Below, one piece after another: positions 13,293-22,374 of a DNA stretch of 36,782 nucleotides. The notes beneath the pieces were generated by a model. The model saw only the letters and a list, made by a program, of their open reading frames with translations, had not been told where the DNA came from and made no database searches. Origin of the DNA: CAJGDV01 sp036667875 (lineage in GTDB: Bacteria; Bacillota_I; Bacilli_A; RF39; UBA660); assembly GCA_036667875.1 (NCBI GenBank), contig JAVWTD010000008.1, positions 1 through 36,782 on the forward strand. Reading direction: 5' to 3'. Each line of letters opens with the position of its first letter. Position 1 is the first letter of the stretch. The position numbers were made by a program, and so were the translations under genes.

Positions 13293-15725
13293 CTAAATAT
13301 TGTCATTTCTAATTGTTTCAATTATATTATCATTTTTAATTTTATTAATTGCAAACATATTTGTAATTATAATAATAATTATTGTAATAATTATTGATAT
13401 TATAATATAAATAAATGGAAATGGAACTTTCAAATCTTCAATTATACTTAAACTTTTTGATTCAATAATTATAAAATATACTATTAAAAGTGATATAGAA
13501 AGTCCATAAAATAATGCTTTAACTCCTAAAATAAAACTTTCTAGTATGATCATTTTATTAAATTTCTTTTCACTCATTCCAATACTTTTTAAAATAGCAA
13601 ATTCTCTTTTACGATTGTTTATACTATTATTTAAAGTGTTTATAATGCTTGTAACTGAAATTAAGGATATAAATAATACAAATGCATAAATGACAAATTT
13701 AATTGTAAAAATCATTGTTAAATAGTTATATTTTCCCATATTTGGATTGTTATATTCAATGTCATAGTTTTTATATTTTTCTATTAATTTTTCTATTTTT
13801 TGATCTAATGGTTTATAACTTTTTGATTGTATATTAATATTAACTATTTCATTATCGTCAAATTTATTCATTATGTCATTATTTACGATTAACTTACCAT
13901 TACAATTTGTATCAAGTATATTGATACATTTATCTATTACTTTTATATCTTTTATAGTCATTTTAATTTGGTTATTGGCTCTATTATATATATCTATATT
14001 TATAGGTTTTGTTTTTTTAAATACTTTTCCTTCAATAATTTTTTTTTCAGGATATATATTATATTTAAAATTATTTGAATAGACTGGATTTTTTAAGTTT
14101 ATTTTATATTTATTTTCTAGTTCTGTTTTTGAAATATCAAGTGGTGTATAAATATAGAGTAATTCTAGGTTACTGTCTATATTGTCTTTATATAAATCAA
14201 GATATTCTTTGGTGTATTTTTTATTTTCTTGTTTAATAGATAATGCTGCAGTTGTTCTGTAGATTTCTAATTTATCAATTTCTTCTATTTTTTTTATGTC
14301 TCTTATAAAATCTTTATCATATTTTTCAACAGTTATTGTTATGTTACTATCTTCGTAAGCTTCTTTAAATGTTTCATTATTTTTGATTACTAGGTAATTA
14401 AGAAAAGTGCTAACACATATAAATAGAATAATACTAATAGATATTGATGCTGTTGTATTAGAATATTTTCCTTTATTTCTTTTTAGTGTTTTATATGAAA
14501 GAGACCCTTCAATTCCAAAGATTTTTTGAATCATTTTATTTGTTTTTACTTGTTTTCTTTTAATTTTAATATCATTATTCATTCTTATTGCTTCAATAGG
14601 TGAGATGCGTGAAGCCATGTAGGCGTTTCTATATGTTGCAAAAAATAATACAATTAAAATAAATACTGCTGGAATAAAAATAAATATAGGATACATAGAA
14701 AAGACTATTTTAGATTGATTAAGGTCTAATATTTCATTTACTATAAATATACCTGCTTTAAATATACCTGTTTTCATAAAAATTATACTTAATACAAAAC
14801 CTAAAGGTATTGCAATTATTGCTAAAATGAATGTTTCAAAAAACACAGATTTAAATATTTCATTAGTTTTAGCACCAAGTGAAGTTAGAATGGCAAAACT
14901 TTTTTTTCTATCTGTTGCTGAAATCGCAAAGACATTAAATAGGAAGATAATTTCGAATGTTCCTATTACTGTTAGTATAACTAGTAAGAAGACAGAAAGA
15001 AAAGCTACGGTAGAGTCTATTTTGAATATTCCAACTGATTCTATGTAAATTTTATTTATAATTGTATCTTCATAATAACAATCATTTGGGGTTATTATTT
15101 CTTTTTTGCCAAACTTTTTTGAATAGTCATTTATTTTTTTATATAAATGTTTATTGGAATTAAAAGTAACTGTTGCGTCCATTACATTAGATTTTATTGG
15201 GGTTACTAAAATATTTGGTAAACCACTAATAATTTCTTTGTTATAAAAAGCAGAGTTATAATTATTAAAATAGATTCCTACAATTATATATTCTATTTCC
15301 TCTATTTTAAGTTTATCTCCTATTTTTAAGTTTTCTTCTTTTGCTTTTTGATTAGATATTATTATTTCTAATTCGCTTTTAGGATATCTTCCTCTTTTTA
15401 TTTCAAAATCTTCCATGTTATTTAGTTCTAGAAGATAAGTTGATTGATAAATGTTTTCTTTGTCATTAATTTTTTTTAAATTATATTTTTTAATTTTAGC
15501 GTCGTTTATTTGATTTGCTTGTTTCTTAGTTATTCCTTTATATGTTACATGCCAAGTTCCAGTTTCTTTTACTGATTCAGCATAAATATTTTCTCTAGCG
15601 GAACTAATGAAAAGACCAATTACAAATAATAGAGAACTGCATAGAATAATACTAATTAATGTTACGGTTGTTCTTTTTTTATTTAGTTTTAAGTTTTTTA
15701 TTGTAATTTTATTTAATATTTTCAT
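13293..15725 (-). CDS. FtsX/MacB-type ABC transporter permease
   Basis: An 810-residue membrane protein with the layout of duplicated FtsX-type permeases: an N-terminal helix (about 18-42), a large extracytoplasmic domain (about 45-230), three helices (about 235-370, with AFLSVFLLVILTV and a cytoplasmic loop ATDRKKSFAILTSLGAK), a second half starting with a helix at about 427-450, a second outside domain, and three C-terminal helices with the matching loop NRKREFAILKSIGMS. The two repeated AILxSxGxx loops are the coupling helices that contact the ATPase. Such pairs move lipids, peptides or antimicrobials, or act as mechanotransmitters; the substrate is unknown. It overlaps the ATPase gene by 17 bases. 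No two-component system typical of bacitracin-resistance modules is adjacent. Confidence 0.88.
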   Translation of the reverse strand: MKILNKITIKNLKLNKKRTTVTLISIILCSSLLFVIGLFISSARENIYAESVKETGTWHVTYKGITKKQANQINDAKIKKYNLKKINDKENIYQSTYLLELNNMEDFEIKRGRYPKSELEIIISNQKAKEENLKIGDKLKIEEIEYIIVGIYFNNYNSAFYNKEIISGLPNILVTPIKSNVMDATVTFNSNKHLYKKINDYSKKFGKKEIITPNDCYYEDTIINKIYIESVGIFKIDSTVAFLSVFLLVILTVIGTFEIIFLFNVFAISATDRKKSFAILTSLGAKTNEIFKSVFFETFILAIIAIPLGFVLSIIFMKTGIFKAGIFIVNEILDLNQSKIVFSMYPIFIFIPAVFILIVLFFATYRNAYMASRISPIEAIRMNNDIKIKRKQVKTNKMIQKIFGIEGSLSYKTLKRNKGKYSNTTASISISIILFICVSTFLNYLVIKNNETFKEAYEDSNITITVEKYDKDFIRDIKKIEEIDKLEIYRTTAALSIKQENKKYTKEYLDLYKDNIDSNLELLYIYTPLDISKTELENKYKINLKNPVYSNNFKYNIYPEKKIIEGKVFKKTKPINIDIYNRANNQIKMTIKDIKVIDKCINILDTNCNGKLIVNNDIMNKFDDNEIVNINIQSKSYKPLDQKIEKLIEKYKNYDIEYNNPNMGKYNYLTMIFTIKFVIYAFVLFISLISVTSIINTLNNSINNRKREFAILKSIGMSEKKFNKMIILESFILGVKALFYGLSISLLIVYFIIIESKSLSIIEDLKVPFPFIYIIISIIITIIIIIITNMFAINKIKNDNIIETIRNDNI

Positions 15726-16398
15726 TGTTTTTATCTTCTATTATTTTTCCATCTTTTATTTTTATTATTCTATTTGCTTGATTTGATAATTGTTCGTCAT
15801 GGGTTACCATTATAATTGTTTGATTTAATTCTTTATTAAATTTTTTTAATAGTTTCATTATGTCGTCTGATGTTTTTTGATCTAGATTTCCAGTAGGTTC
15901 ATCTGCTAGAAGTAGAAGTGGTGTATTCATTAGTGCTCTACCGATACTAACTCTTTGTTGTTGTCCTCCTGATAGTTCGTTTGGTAGGTGCTCCAAATGA
16001 TTTTCTAGTCCTAGAATTTTGGCAAAGTCTTCTGTTGTTTTGTCATTAGGTTTTTTATCATCAAGAAGTAGTGTTAATTCTAAGTTTTCTTTAACATTAA
16101 GAACAGGTATTAAATTATAGAATTGATATATTAATCCAACCTGTTTTCTTCTGTATGTTGACATTTCTTGTTTATTTTTTTTGGTTATATCTTCTCCGTT
16201 AATAAAAACATTCCCACTGGTTGGATTGTCAACTCCACCTATTATGTGAAGAAGGGTTGATTTTCCACTTCCACTTTTTCCAGTAATGGCTACAAATTCA
16301 CCACTTTCAATTTGTAGATTAATACCGTCTAGGGCTCTTATTAATGTTTCTCCTTTCCCATAAGTTTTTGTAATATTTTCAATTTTTATTGTGCTCAC
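15709..16398 (-). CDS. ABC transporter ATP-binding protein (MacB/LolD type)
   Basis: The cytoplasmic ATPase partner of the downstream FtsX-type permease. Walker A is GKSGSGKST (about 39-47), the Q-loop follows in VGLIYQFYNL, the signature is LSGGQQQR, Walker B is LLLLADEPTGNLD, and the H-loop is MVTHD. The NLDQKTS after Walker B and length of 229 residues are typical of the macrolide/lipoprotein exporter subgroup. It starts with GTG; GGAGG is 8 bases upstream. The two genes overlap and form an operon with a promoter at 16421-16449. Confidence 0.94.
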   Translation of the reverse strand: MSTIKIENITKTYGKGETLIRALDGINLQIESGEFVAITGKSGSGKSTLLHIIGGVDNPTSGNVFINGEDITKKNKQEMSTYRRKQVGLIYQFYNLIPVLNVKENLELTLLLDDKKPNDKTTEDFAKILGLENHLEHLPNELSGGQQQRVSIGRALMNTPLLLLADEPTGNLDQKTSDDIMKLLKKFNKELNQTIIMVTHDEQLSNQANRIIKIKDGKIIEDKNNENIK

Positions 16399-16420
16399 GT
16401 ATATACCTCCTATTTTTATA

Positions 16421-16449
16421 ATTATACCACAAAATAACTTTTATGTAAC
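16421..16449 (-). promoter_or_regulatory. Promoter of the ABC exporter operon
   Basis: On minus, GTTACA (16444-16449), 17 bases, TATAAT (16421-16426), with an extended -10 (TGGTATAAT). Confidence 0.65.
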
Positions 16450-16485
16450 TATTTTATATTCAATATTAAACCAAATTTATAAATA

Positions 16486-16511
16486 ATAAAAAGAAACACA
16501 ATTGTGTTCCT
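16486..16511 (-). terminator. Rho-independent terminator after the Nudix gene
   Basis: On minus, GGAACAC, AATT and GTGTTTC form a hairpin followed by CTTTTTA. It sits 8 bases after the Nudix stop codon. Confidence 0.65.
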
Positions 16512-16518
16512 TCGATAA

Positions 16519-17034
16519 TTATTGTTCTATTTCTTTATAGATGTTAAATATTTTAAGCATCTCTTTTGTTATTCCACGTTTATCTCCATACAATTTAGCA
16601 TTTTCCAATAAAACTTTTTCTACTTCATCAAATTTGATATATTCTAATTTGAAATTGCCCTCTTTTTCGTGATCAGTATAATTTGTATTATCAATATTTG
16701 GTAATTTATCAGTCTTAATACAATAATAATATATTTCTATTTTTCTGTTTTTTCCTTCAGAAGGCCAATCTTTATAATATCCTAATCCACAAGCAAATGC
16801 TTCAAAACTATCTTCTAATAATTCAATACCTGTTTCTTCTAATATTTCTCTTTTTACAGTTTCATTTAATGTTTCGTTTTCTTCAACATGTCCACCTGGA
16901 AATTGATAATCGTTATGTGAATAAGCCAATAATAATTCATTGTTTGAATTAACTAGCATTATTTTTACACGTTTTACAACTTCAGTCATATCTGTTTCTT
17001 TTAAATTATTTTCATTTGTTATTATTTCTTTCAT
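16519..17034 (-). CDS. Nudix hydrolase
   Basis: Nudix enzymes cleave nucleoside diphosphates linked to other groups. The box is perfect: G-x5-E-x7-R-E-x-x-E-E-x-G in GHVEENETLNETVKREILEETGI at about residues 49-71, after FPGG. The protein is 171 residues, with an N-terminal extension and a C-terminal tail of no known domain. The exact substrate cannot be told. It stands alone, with an AGGA-type ribosome site and a terminator downstream. Unlike the two Nudix genes at 32.4-33.6 kb, which have Ser or Thr in place of the box Arg, this one keeps it. Confidence 0.92.
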   Translation of the reverse strand: MKEIITNENNLKETDMTEVVKRVKIMLVNSNNELLLAYSHNDYQFPGGHVEENETLNETVKREILEETGIELLEDSFEAFACGLGYYKDWPSEGKNRKIEIYYYCIKTDKLPNIDNTNYTDHEKEGNFKLEYIKFDEVEKVLLENAKLYGDKRGITKEMLKIFNIYKEIEQ

Positions 17035-17110
17035 ATACTTTTTTCCTATCTTTTTTAAATTTTGAAATAATGCTTTTTACCACATTATTACAAATAGTTT
17101 TTATGAATAT

Positions 17111-17830
17111 TTATTCATTATATAAATCCTCCATTAAGTTGTCGGAGTTTATTGCTTCATAAAGAGCTATTTTAGTGTTTCCATTTTGGTCAATTACTTT
17201 TATTACTAATGAGTTGTTTTGATATGAGAACATAATAAAATTATATTTTTTCCCATATATTTCGTAGTTTGCTTCTAATCTAATTTTCCCGGTTGTTTTT
17301 ATATTCTTATTACATTTCATTTTTAGTCTTTCATCAATTCTATTTATGATATTAGTAAGTTTATTATGTTCAATCGGAATAATTTTGTCTTCAATCTTAA
17401 AATAAGAATTTGTTATATTTGATGTTGCAATTTTATTTCTCCAATTGTCTTCTAAAGTAAATTCTTTTAAGCATTTATTATATTTTAGATATTCTAGTGT
17501 TATTATTCGGTAATATTTTATATCTTTTACTGTATATTTTTTTATGGTTATATCTGATTTGTTTTTAATAGTATTATTATAACAAGTGTTTAGAGTATTT
17601 AAATATTTTTTTATTTCGGAATCTAATTTTTTTTTGCTTTTTAGAGATATAAGGACTACTTTGTTAGATTCTTCTTTAGTTAAGTATGAAAAATAAGGAA
17701 CACTAATTTTTATTTCATTATCATTATTTGATATAATATTGTAATAATTATAGAAAAATGTTTCATTATTTATACAAACTATAAATATAGAAAAGAGAAA
17801 GAACAAAAGAAAGATTAATACTTTTTTCAT
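17111..17830 (-). CDS. Hypothetical exported or membrane-anchored protein
   Basis: 239 residues, not recognised. The start MKKVLIFLLFFLFSIFIVCI is a signal peptide or signal anchor; no lipobox is evident. The remainder is Lys/Asn/Ile-rich and predicted to lie outside the membrane, with alternating strand-like segments (ITIKKYTVKDIKYYRIITLEYL) and four Cys. The layout, an N-terminal anchor then a small beta-rich domain, vaguely recalls RsiV/DUF3298-like proteins, but I cannot support that. Its ATG overlaps the stop of the dipeptidase gene by one base (TAATG), so it is translationally coupled to it. Confidence 0.6.
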   Translation of the reverse strand: MKKVLIFLLFFLFSIFIVCINNETFFYNYYNIISNNDNEIKISVPYFSYLTKEESNKVVLISLKSKKKLDSEIKKYLNTLNTCYNNTIKNKSDITIKKYTVKDIKYYRIITLEYLKYNKCLKEFTLEDNWRNKIATSNITNSYFKIEDKIIPIEHNKLTNIINRIDERLKMKCNKNIKTTGKIRLEANYEIYGKKYNFIMFSYQNNSLVIKVIDQNGNTKIALYEAINSDNLMEDLYNE

Positions 17831-19137
17831 TAAACTTCTAATAATTTTTCTATTGCTTTTTTATAGAGTTTTATTTGTAATTCTATATCACTTATTTTAG
17901 CGGATTCATTAGCATTGTGCATGTTATTGTGGTTGTTTGGGAATTCACTTCCAAAGGCTATTATATTAGGCATTGCTTTAGCGTATGTTCCTCCTCCAAT
18001 AACTATTGGTTTTAAGTTGTCGTTCATTATACTTTTATATGATTCCATAAGTGTTTTTACTAGTTTTGAATCTAATTCATAAAATAATGGTTCTTCTACT
18101 TCATCAAATTTAGTATAAGGTATAAGATTTGTGTTTAAAGACTTTTTGATTTCACTGCTTTTTTTTGTTACTGGAAATCTTATATCAAATGTTACTATGA
18201 TATTTTCTTTTTTTTCTATTAGTCCAATATTTAAAGTTAAATCTCCAAAATCGTCAGTTATATTTAACCCTGCTTTACTACCATCTGTACTTGTATTTAT
18301 ATTGTTATAAAACATATCTACAAATGAATCTTTGTATCCTGCTTCTTTTAATCCAACTAGGGCGTAGCTTATTGCATTTATTCCTAGTTCTGGAGTTGAT
18401 GCATGGGCTGATATTCCATTTACTTCAATAACCATATTTTCATTTTCAGTTATTTGACAAGTAAGTCCATTTTTTTCTATGAAATTTTTAAATTGACTTG
18501 TGTTTATGGATTTATTTTTAATTTCTAATTTACAGTTTGATGGTACGGCGTTTGAAACAGTTCCACCTTTTATGTCTATTATATTAGTTTCTTTACTTGT
18601 GATTGTTCCAAAAAGCATTCCTTTTTCTCCATGGATACATGGAAAATCACCGTCTGGTGTAAATCCTATGGTAACTGGTTCTTCTACTTCGTTGTAGTGC
18701 TTTATACATGCTGAACCGCTTTCTTCGTCACATCCTAAAATAAGGCGTATTCTTTTATTTAATTTTAATCCTGATTCATTTATTTCTTTTAGGGCTGTTA
18801 TAGAAGCTGCAACTGGTCCTTTGTCGTCGGTTGTTCCTCTTCCATAAAGATATCCGTTTTTTTCTGTTAGGGTAAATGGTGGAGTATCCCAACCGGTTCC
18901 AGCGGGCACTATATCTAAGTGACCAACTATTCCTATTATATCTTTTCCTTCTCCTATTTCCATGTAACCACAATATCCGTCTAAGTTTTTTGTTTTAAAT
19001 CCTAAGTTTTTTCCTATTTCTAAGGCTTTTTCTAAACATTCTTTATTGCTTTTTCCAAAAGGTGCACCTTCTTCTTCTTTTTCTTTTATTGAATTATAAG
19101 ATACTAGTGTTTTTAATATATTTTTTGTTTCTTCCAT
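17830..19137 (-). CDS. Sapep/PepV family M20 dipeptidase
   Basis: A cytoplasmic zinc or manganese dipeptidase that finishes peptide breakdown; about 435 residues, close to family length. M20 metal-site motifs are all present: GHLDIVPAG (His and the Asp two residues on), GRGTTDDKGP (bridging Asp), GCDEESG (catalytic Glu pair), PDGDFP (Asp) and a C-terminal NMHNANE His block. GTTDDKGP and the PDGDFP segment are typical of Sapep/PepV. The start at 19137 is chosen because AGGAGG is 6 bases upstream; the longer reading to 19164 lacks a ribosome site and overlaps the YolD gene. Confidence 0.92.
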   Translation of the reverse strand: MEETKNILKTLVSYNSIKEKEEEGAPFGKSNKECLEKALEIGKNLGFKTKNLDGYCGYMEIGEGKDIIGIVGHLDIVPAGTGWDTPPFTLTEKNGYLYGRGTTDDKGPVAASITALKEINESGLKLNKRIRLILGCDEESGSACIKHYNEVEEPVTIGFTPDGDFPCIHGEKGMLFGTITSKETNIIDIKGGTVSNAVPSNCKLEIKNKSINTSQFKNFIEKNGLTCQITENENMVIEVNGISAHASTPELGINAISYALVGLKEAGYKDSFVDMFYNNINTSTDGSKAGLNITDDFGDLTLNIGLIEKKENIIVTFDIRFPVTKKSSEIKKSLNTNLIPYTKFDEVEEPLFYELDSKLVKTLMESYKSIMNDNLKPIVIGGGTYAKAMPNIIAFGSEFPNNHNNMHNANESAKISDIELQIKLYKKAIEKLLEV

Positions 19138-19156
19138 TTTATTCCTCCTAATGATA

Positions 19157-19474
19157 TTATACATTATATAATTCTATTTTAAATATGTTTTCGGCTTTTA
19201 TTTTTGTTTTTACTATTACTATTTCTTTTCTTTCAATATCAATTTTTGATAGTATTCCAATTGTTTTTACATATTGATTGTTTTGATAGTGGATTACTTC
19301 TAGCATATCGTTAGTTTTAAAGGTATATATTAGATAATTTAATTCTTTTTGTTCATCTTCTGATAGTTCAATTTTTGGAACTATTACTGTTTCTTTTTCT
19401 TTTAGGGCTTCTCTGTATCCTTTTAAGGCGTCAAATGGCATAAATTGTTTTGCTCTTTCTAAATTACTCTGCAT
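19157..19474 (-). CDS. YolD-like protein
   Basis: The N-terminal block RAKQFMPFDALKGYREAL (about residues 6-23) is characteristic of YolD-like proteins, which in Bacillota are usually encoded next to a UvrX-type Y-family polymerase. That is the case here: its start overlaps the end of the polymerase gene by 11 bases. Its exact role is not established; it is thought to be an accessory to translesion synthesis. The start at 19474 has GGAGG 6 bases upstream; a reading from 19516 would lie deeper in the polymerase gene and has no ribosome site. Confidence 0.85.
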   Translation of the reverse strand: MQSNLERAKQFMPFDALKGYREALKEKETVIVPKIELSEDEQKELNYLIYTFKTNDMLEVIHYQNNQYVKTIGILSKIDIERKEIVIVKTKIKAENIFKIELYNV

Positions 19475-20714
19475 TGTGTCCTCCGATTTGTTTATTTCTT
19501 TCTCTGGCTGTTCCACTTTCTGTGTAACTTATTCCTCTTAAAATAGAGTTTTTTCCAAATTTTTTCTTAAGGTCATTCATTGTTTTTTCTAGTTTCATTT
19601 CTAAATGATTTGATTCATGGAAAAGATCTAGTTGTTCAATTCCTATTTTTGTAAATGAAGAGGCATAGACGGTTATTTTTCTTATGGGTATATCTGTATC
19701 GGTTGTTTTATTATATATATACATAAATTTTTCTTCTAAATCTTTGTATGAGTTTGTGCTGTTTTCTAAGGAATAAGAGCATCCTGTACTACCTATTGTT
19801 CCTCTTTTATATCCTATGGTAATACCAATTTTACCTGCTAGTAGTTCTTTATCTATAAGGTCTAAACTTAATAAGTCAATCATTTCTTTTAAAATTGTTT
19901 TGGCATCTATGAAATTATAGTCTTTATGTAAAACTTGTCCTATTGAAGTTGAGTTGTTTTTAGGTTTATATTTTTTTATATCTTCAATTGTGCAAGGTTC
20001 TATTCCGTTTGAATGATCTATTAATATTTCTGCATTTATTCCAAATTCTTTATATAATTTTTTAGGATCTATGTTTCTAATTCCTTCCATATCATAAATT
20101 CCATATTTTTTTAGTCGTTCGCTGATTCCTTTTCCTATACCCCAAAAGTCTGTTAGTGGAACATGGTTACTTAGTTCTTTTAGGAATAATTGTTGGTTTA
20201 GATAGCCTATATTATCTTTTGTATGTTTTGCAGTAATATCAAGGGCTATTTTAGTTAGGTACATATTTGTCCCTATTCCGGCTGCTGCTGTTATGCCTGT
20301 TTCTTTGTAAACTTCATTAATAAGTTTTTTGGCAAGACTTATGGCGTCTAATTTATAAAGGGCTAAATAGTTAGTAGCGTCAATAAATACTTCATCTATT
20401 GAGTAAACATGAATATCTGATGAGGAAATAAATCTTAAATAAATTGAATAAATTTGGGATGAATACTCTATATATTTGCTCATTCTTGGCTTAGCCATTA
20501 TATATTTTATTTCTTTAGGTATTTCATAGATTCGGCATCTATTTTTTATCCCTTGTGCTTTCATTTTAGGTGATATTGCTAGGCATAATGTTCCTGTTTG
20601 TCTATCTGGGTCTGCTACTACTAAATTGGTTTCAAATGGGTCTAATCCGCGTAGTACACATTCAACGGATGCGAAGAAAGTTTTTAAATCTATACAAATA
20701 TAAGTTTTATTCAT
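19464..20714 (-). CDS. Y-family DNA polymerase, UvrX/DinB type
   Basis: A translesion DNA polymerase that copies past damage. The catalytic acidic residues are visible: Asp9 in YICIDLKTFFASVEC and Asp107/Glu108 in YSIDEVF. The fingers/thumb region contains a helix-hairpin-helix segment (FWGIGKGISERLKKYGI), and the little-finger domain follows. The C-terminus RERNKQIGGHNAE, lacking a clear beta-clamp motif at the very end, is typical of the UvrX subgroup. Length is 416. The metal ligand motif has Leu where DinB has Met. It forms a two-gene unit with the YolD-like gene; such pairs are common on phages, plasmids and chromosomes and often belong to the SOS regulon. I see no convincing LexA box upstream. 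Confidence 0.9.
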   Translation of the reverse strand: MNKTYICIDLKTFFASVECVLRGLDPFETNLVVADPDRQTGTLCLAISPKMKAQGIKNRCRIYEIPKEIKYIMAKPRMSKYIEYSSQIYSIYLRFISSSDIHVYSIDEVFIDATNYLALYKLDAISLAKKLINEVYKETGITAAAGIGTNMYLTKIALDITAKHTKDNIGYLNQQLFLKELSNHVPLTDFWGIGKGISERLKKYGIYDMEGIRNIDPKKLYKEFGINAEILIDHSNGIEPCTIEDIKKYKPKNNSTSIGQVLHKDYNFIDAKTILKEMIDLLSLDLIDKELLAGKIGITIGYKRGTIGSTGCSYSLENSTNSYKDLEEKFMYIYNKTTDTDIPIRKITVYASSFTKIGIEQLDLFHESNHLEMKLEKTMNDLKKKFGKNSILRGISYTESGTARERNKQIGGHNAE

Positions 20715-20784
20715 TTTATCACATTCCTTAGTATTATTTTATCAGTATAAAGATAAAAAAACAATAATATTATTTTTAGAAATA

Positions 20785-20811
20785 TTAAAAAAATCAGTAA
20801 TAATACTGATT
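20785..20811 (-). terminator. Rho-independent terminator after the FAD dehydrogenase gene
   Basis: On minus, AATCAGTA (20804-20811) and TACTGATT (20792-20799) form an 8-bp stem with a 4-base loop followed by seven T. It overlaps the end of the flavoprotein gene. Confidence 0.75.
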
Positions 20812-22374
20812 TGCTATGTCGTTTGCTATTTTTAAGCCATCCATTGCAGAACTAGTTATTCCTCCTGCATATCCTGCTCCTTCTCCGCATGGATAAATGC
20901 CTTTTATATTTGATTCGCCTTCTTCATTTCTTGTAATTCTTACTGGTGAAGATGTTCTACTTTCTACTCCTGCTAGAATGGTGTCATCTTGATTATAGCC
21001 TTTAATTTGTTTTCCAAATGCTTCTATTGCTTCTTTTAATGCTTCATTAATATAATCTGGAAATAATAAGTTTAAGTTAGTTAATTTATAATTTCCTTTA
21101 AAAACAGGTTCTATTTTTCCAATATTTTTTGATTCTATATTATTTTTAAAATCTTTATATAATTGAATAGGAATTTGTCCATCTCCTAATTTATAGGCTT
21201 TTTCTTCAAGCATCCTTTGAAATTCAATTCCATCTAGTGGATTATTTCCAAAATCTTTTGGGGATATAGTAACAATGATGGCAGCATTAGCATTAAGGGA
21301 ATCTCTACTATGATTACTCATTCCATTTATGGCTAATTTGTTTTTTTCTGATGATGCGTTAACTACATATCCTCCTGGGCACATACAGAAACTATAAACT
21401 CCTCTATTATTATGGGCTTGGTATGTTAGTTTGTAACTTGAGGCTCCTATTAAGGGATGATTTGATAGTCCGTACTGATTAATATTTATCATTTCTTGGG
21501 GATGTTCTACTCTAACTCCTACGGCAAAAGGTTTAGCGTTCATTTCTAATTTTTTATCTAAAAGTAGTTTGAATGTGTCTCTTGCACTGTGACCTATTGC
21601 TAATATTAAAACGCTTGTTTTTAATATTTCTTTGTTATTTACTTCTATTGCTTCTACTTTATTATCTTTTATTATAATATCAGTAAGGCAAGTATTATAT
21701 AAATATGTTGCTCCATTATTAATGGCTTTATTTCTTATGTTTTTAACTATTTCTCTTAATTTGTCAGTCCCTATGTGTGGTTTATTTAAAATTTTAATTT
21801 CTGGGTTTGCTCCGCATTCTACTAAAATATCTAGAACTTTTTCTTTTCTTAGAAAGGGGTCTTTTACTTGAGTTGTTAGTTTTCCATCAGAGAAGGTTCC
21901 TGCCCCTCCTTCACCAAATTGAACATTTGATTCTGTGTTAAGAATATTATTTTCCCAAAATTTATTGACTGTAACTAGTCTATTGTCTATGTCTTCTCCT
22001 CTTTCAATAACAATTGGATTAAATCCATTTTCTGCTAGAATATAGGACGCGAACAGTCCGGCAGGTCCAGATCCGACAATTATTGGTCTGTCATTAAGTT
22101 TGGTTGTTCCTTTTACTTTAAATTCAAATTTTAAATCTACAACTTTTATTATATTTTTATTAGTTACGTATTTTAAATAGTTGTCTTCGTTTTTTATGTT
22201 TACATCAACTTCATAGATATAAAATAAATTTGGTTTTTTTCTAGCGTCTAATGATTTTTTGTGAATAGAAATTGATTCTATTTTTTTAACATTTAAAATA
22301 TTTTTTGTTTTTTCTATAATATTTTCTATTCTATCTTCTAGAAGTGGAATTTCTATTTGGCGTACTCTTATCAT
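20794..22374 (-). CDS. FAD-dependent dehydrogenase (COG2509 type)
   Basis: A 526-residue flavoprotein. An N-terminal ~90-residue domain precedes the dinucleotide-binding motif PIIVGSGPAGLFAS (about 96-109) and a second acidic position IERGEDI. The middle has NVQFGEGGAGTFSDGKLT, and the C-terminus GIYPCGEGAGYAGGITSSAMDGLKIA closes the FAD site. These blocks mark the uncharacterised COG2509 family found in many anaerobic Bacillota; the substrate is unknown. It shares a 4-base ATGA overlap with the upstream flavoprotein gene, so the two are translationally coupled. Confidence 0.85.
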   Translation of the reverse strand: MIRVRQIEIPLLEDRIENIIEKTKNILNVKKIESISIHKKSLDARKKPNLFYIYEVDVNIKNEDNYLKYVTNKNIIKVVDLKFEFKVKGTTKLNDRPIIVGSGPAGLFASYILAENGFNPIVIERGEDIDNRLVTVNKFWENNILNTESNVQFGEGGAGTFSDGKLTTQVKDPFLRKEKVLDILVECGANPEIKILNKPHIGTDKLREIVKNIRNKAINNGATYLYNTCLTDIIIKDNKVEAIEVNNKEILKTSVLILAIGHSARDTFKLLLDKKLEMNAKPFAVGVRVEHPQEMININQYGLSNHPLIGASSYKLTYQAHNNRGVYSFCMCPGGYVVNASSEKNKLAINGMSNHSRDSLNANAAIIVTISPKDFGNNPLDGIEFQRMLEEKAYKLGDGQIPIQLYKDFKNNIESKNIGKIEPVFKGNYKLTNLNLLFPDYINEALKEAIEAFGKQIKGYNQDDTILAGVESRTSSPVRITRNEEGESNIKGIYPCGEGAGYAGGITSSAMDGLKIANDIANQYYY

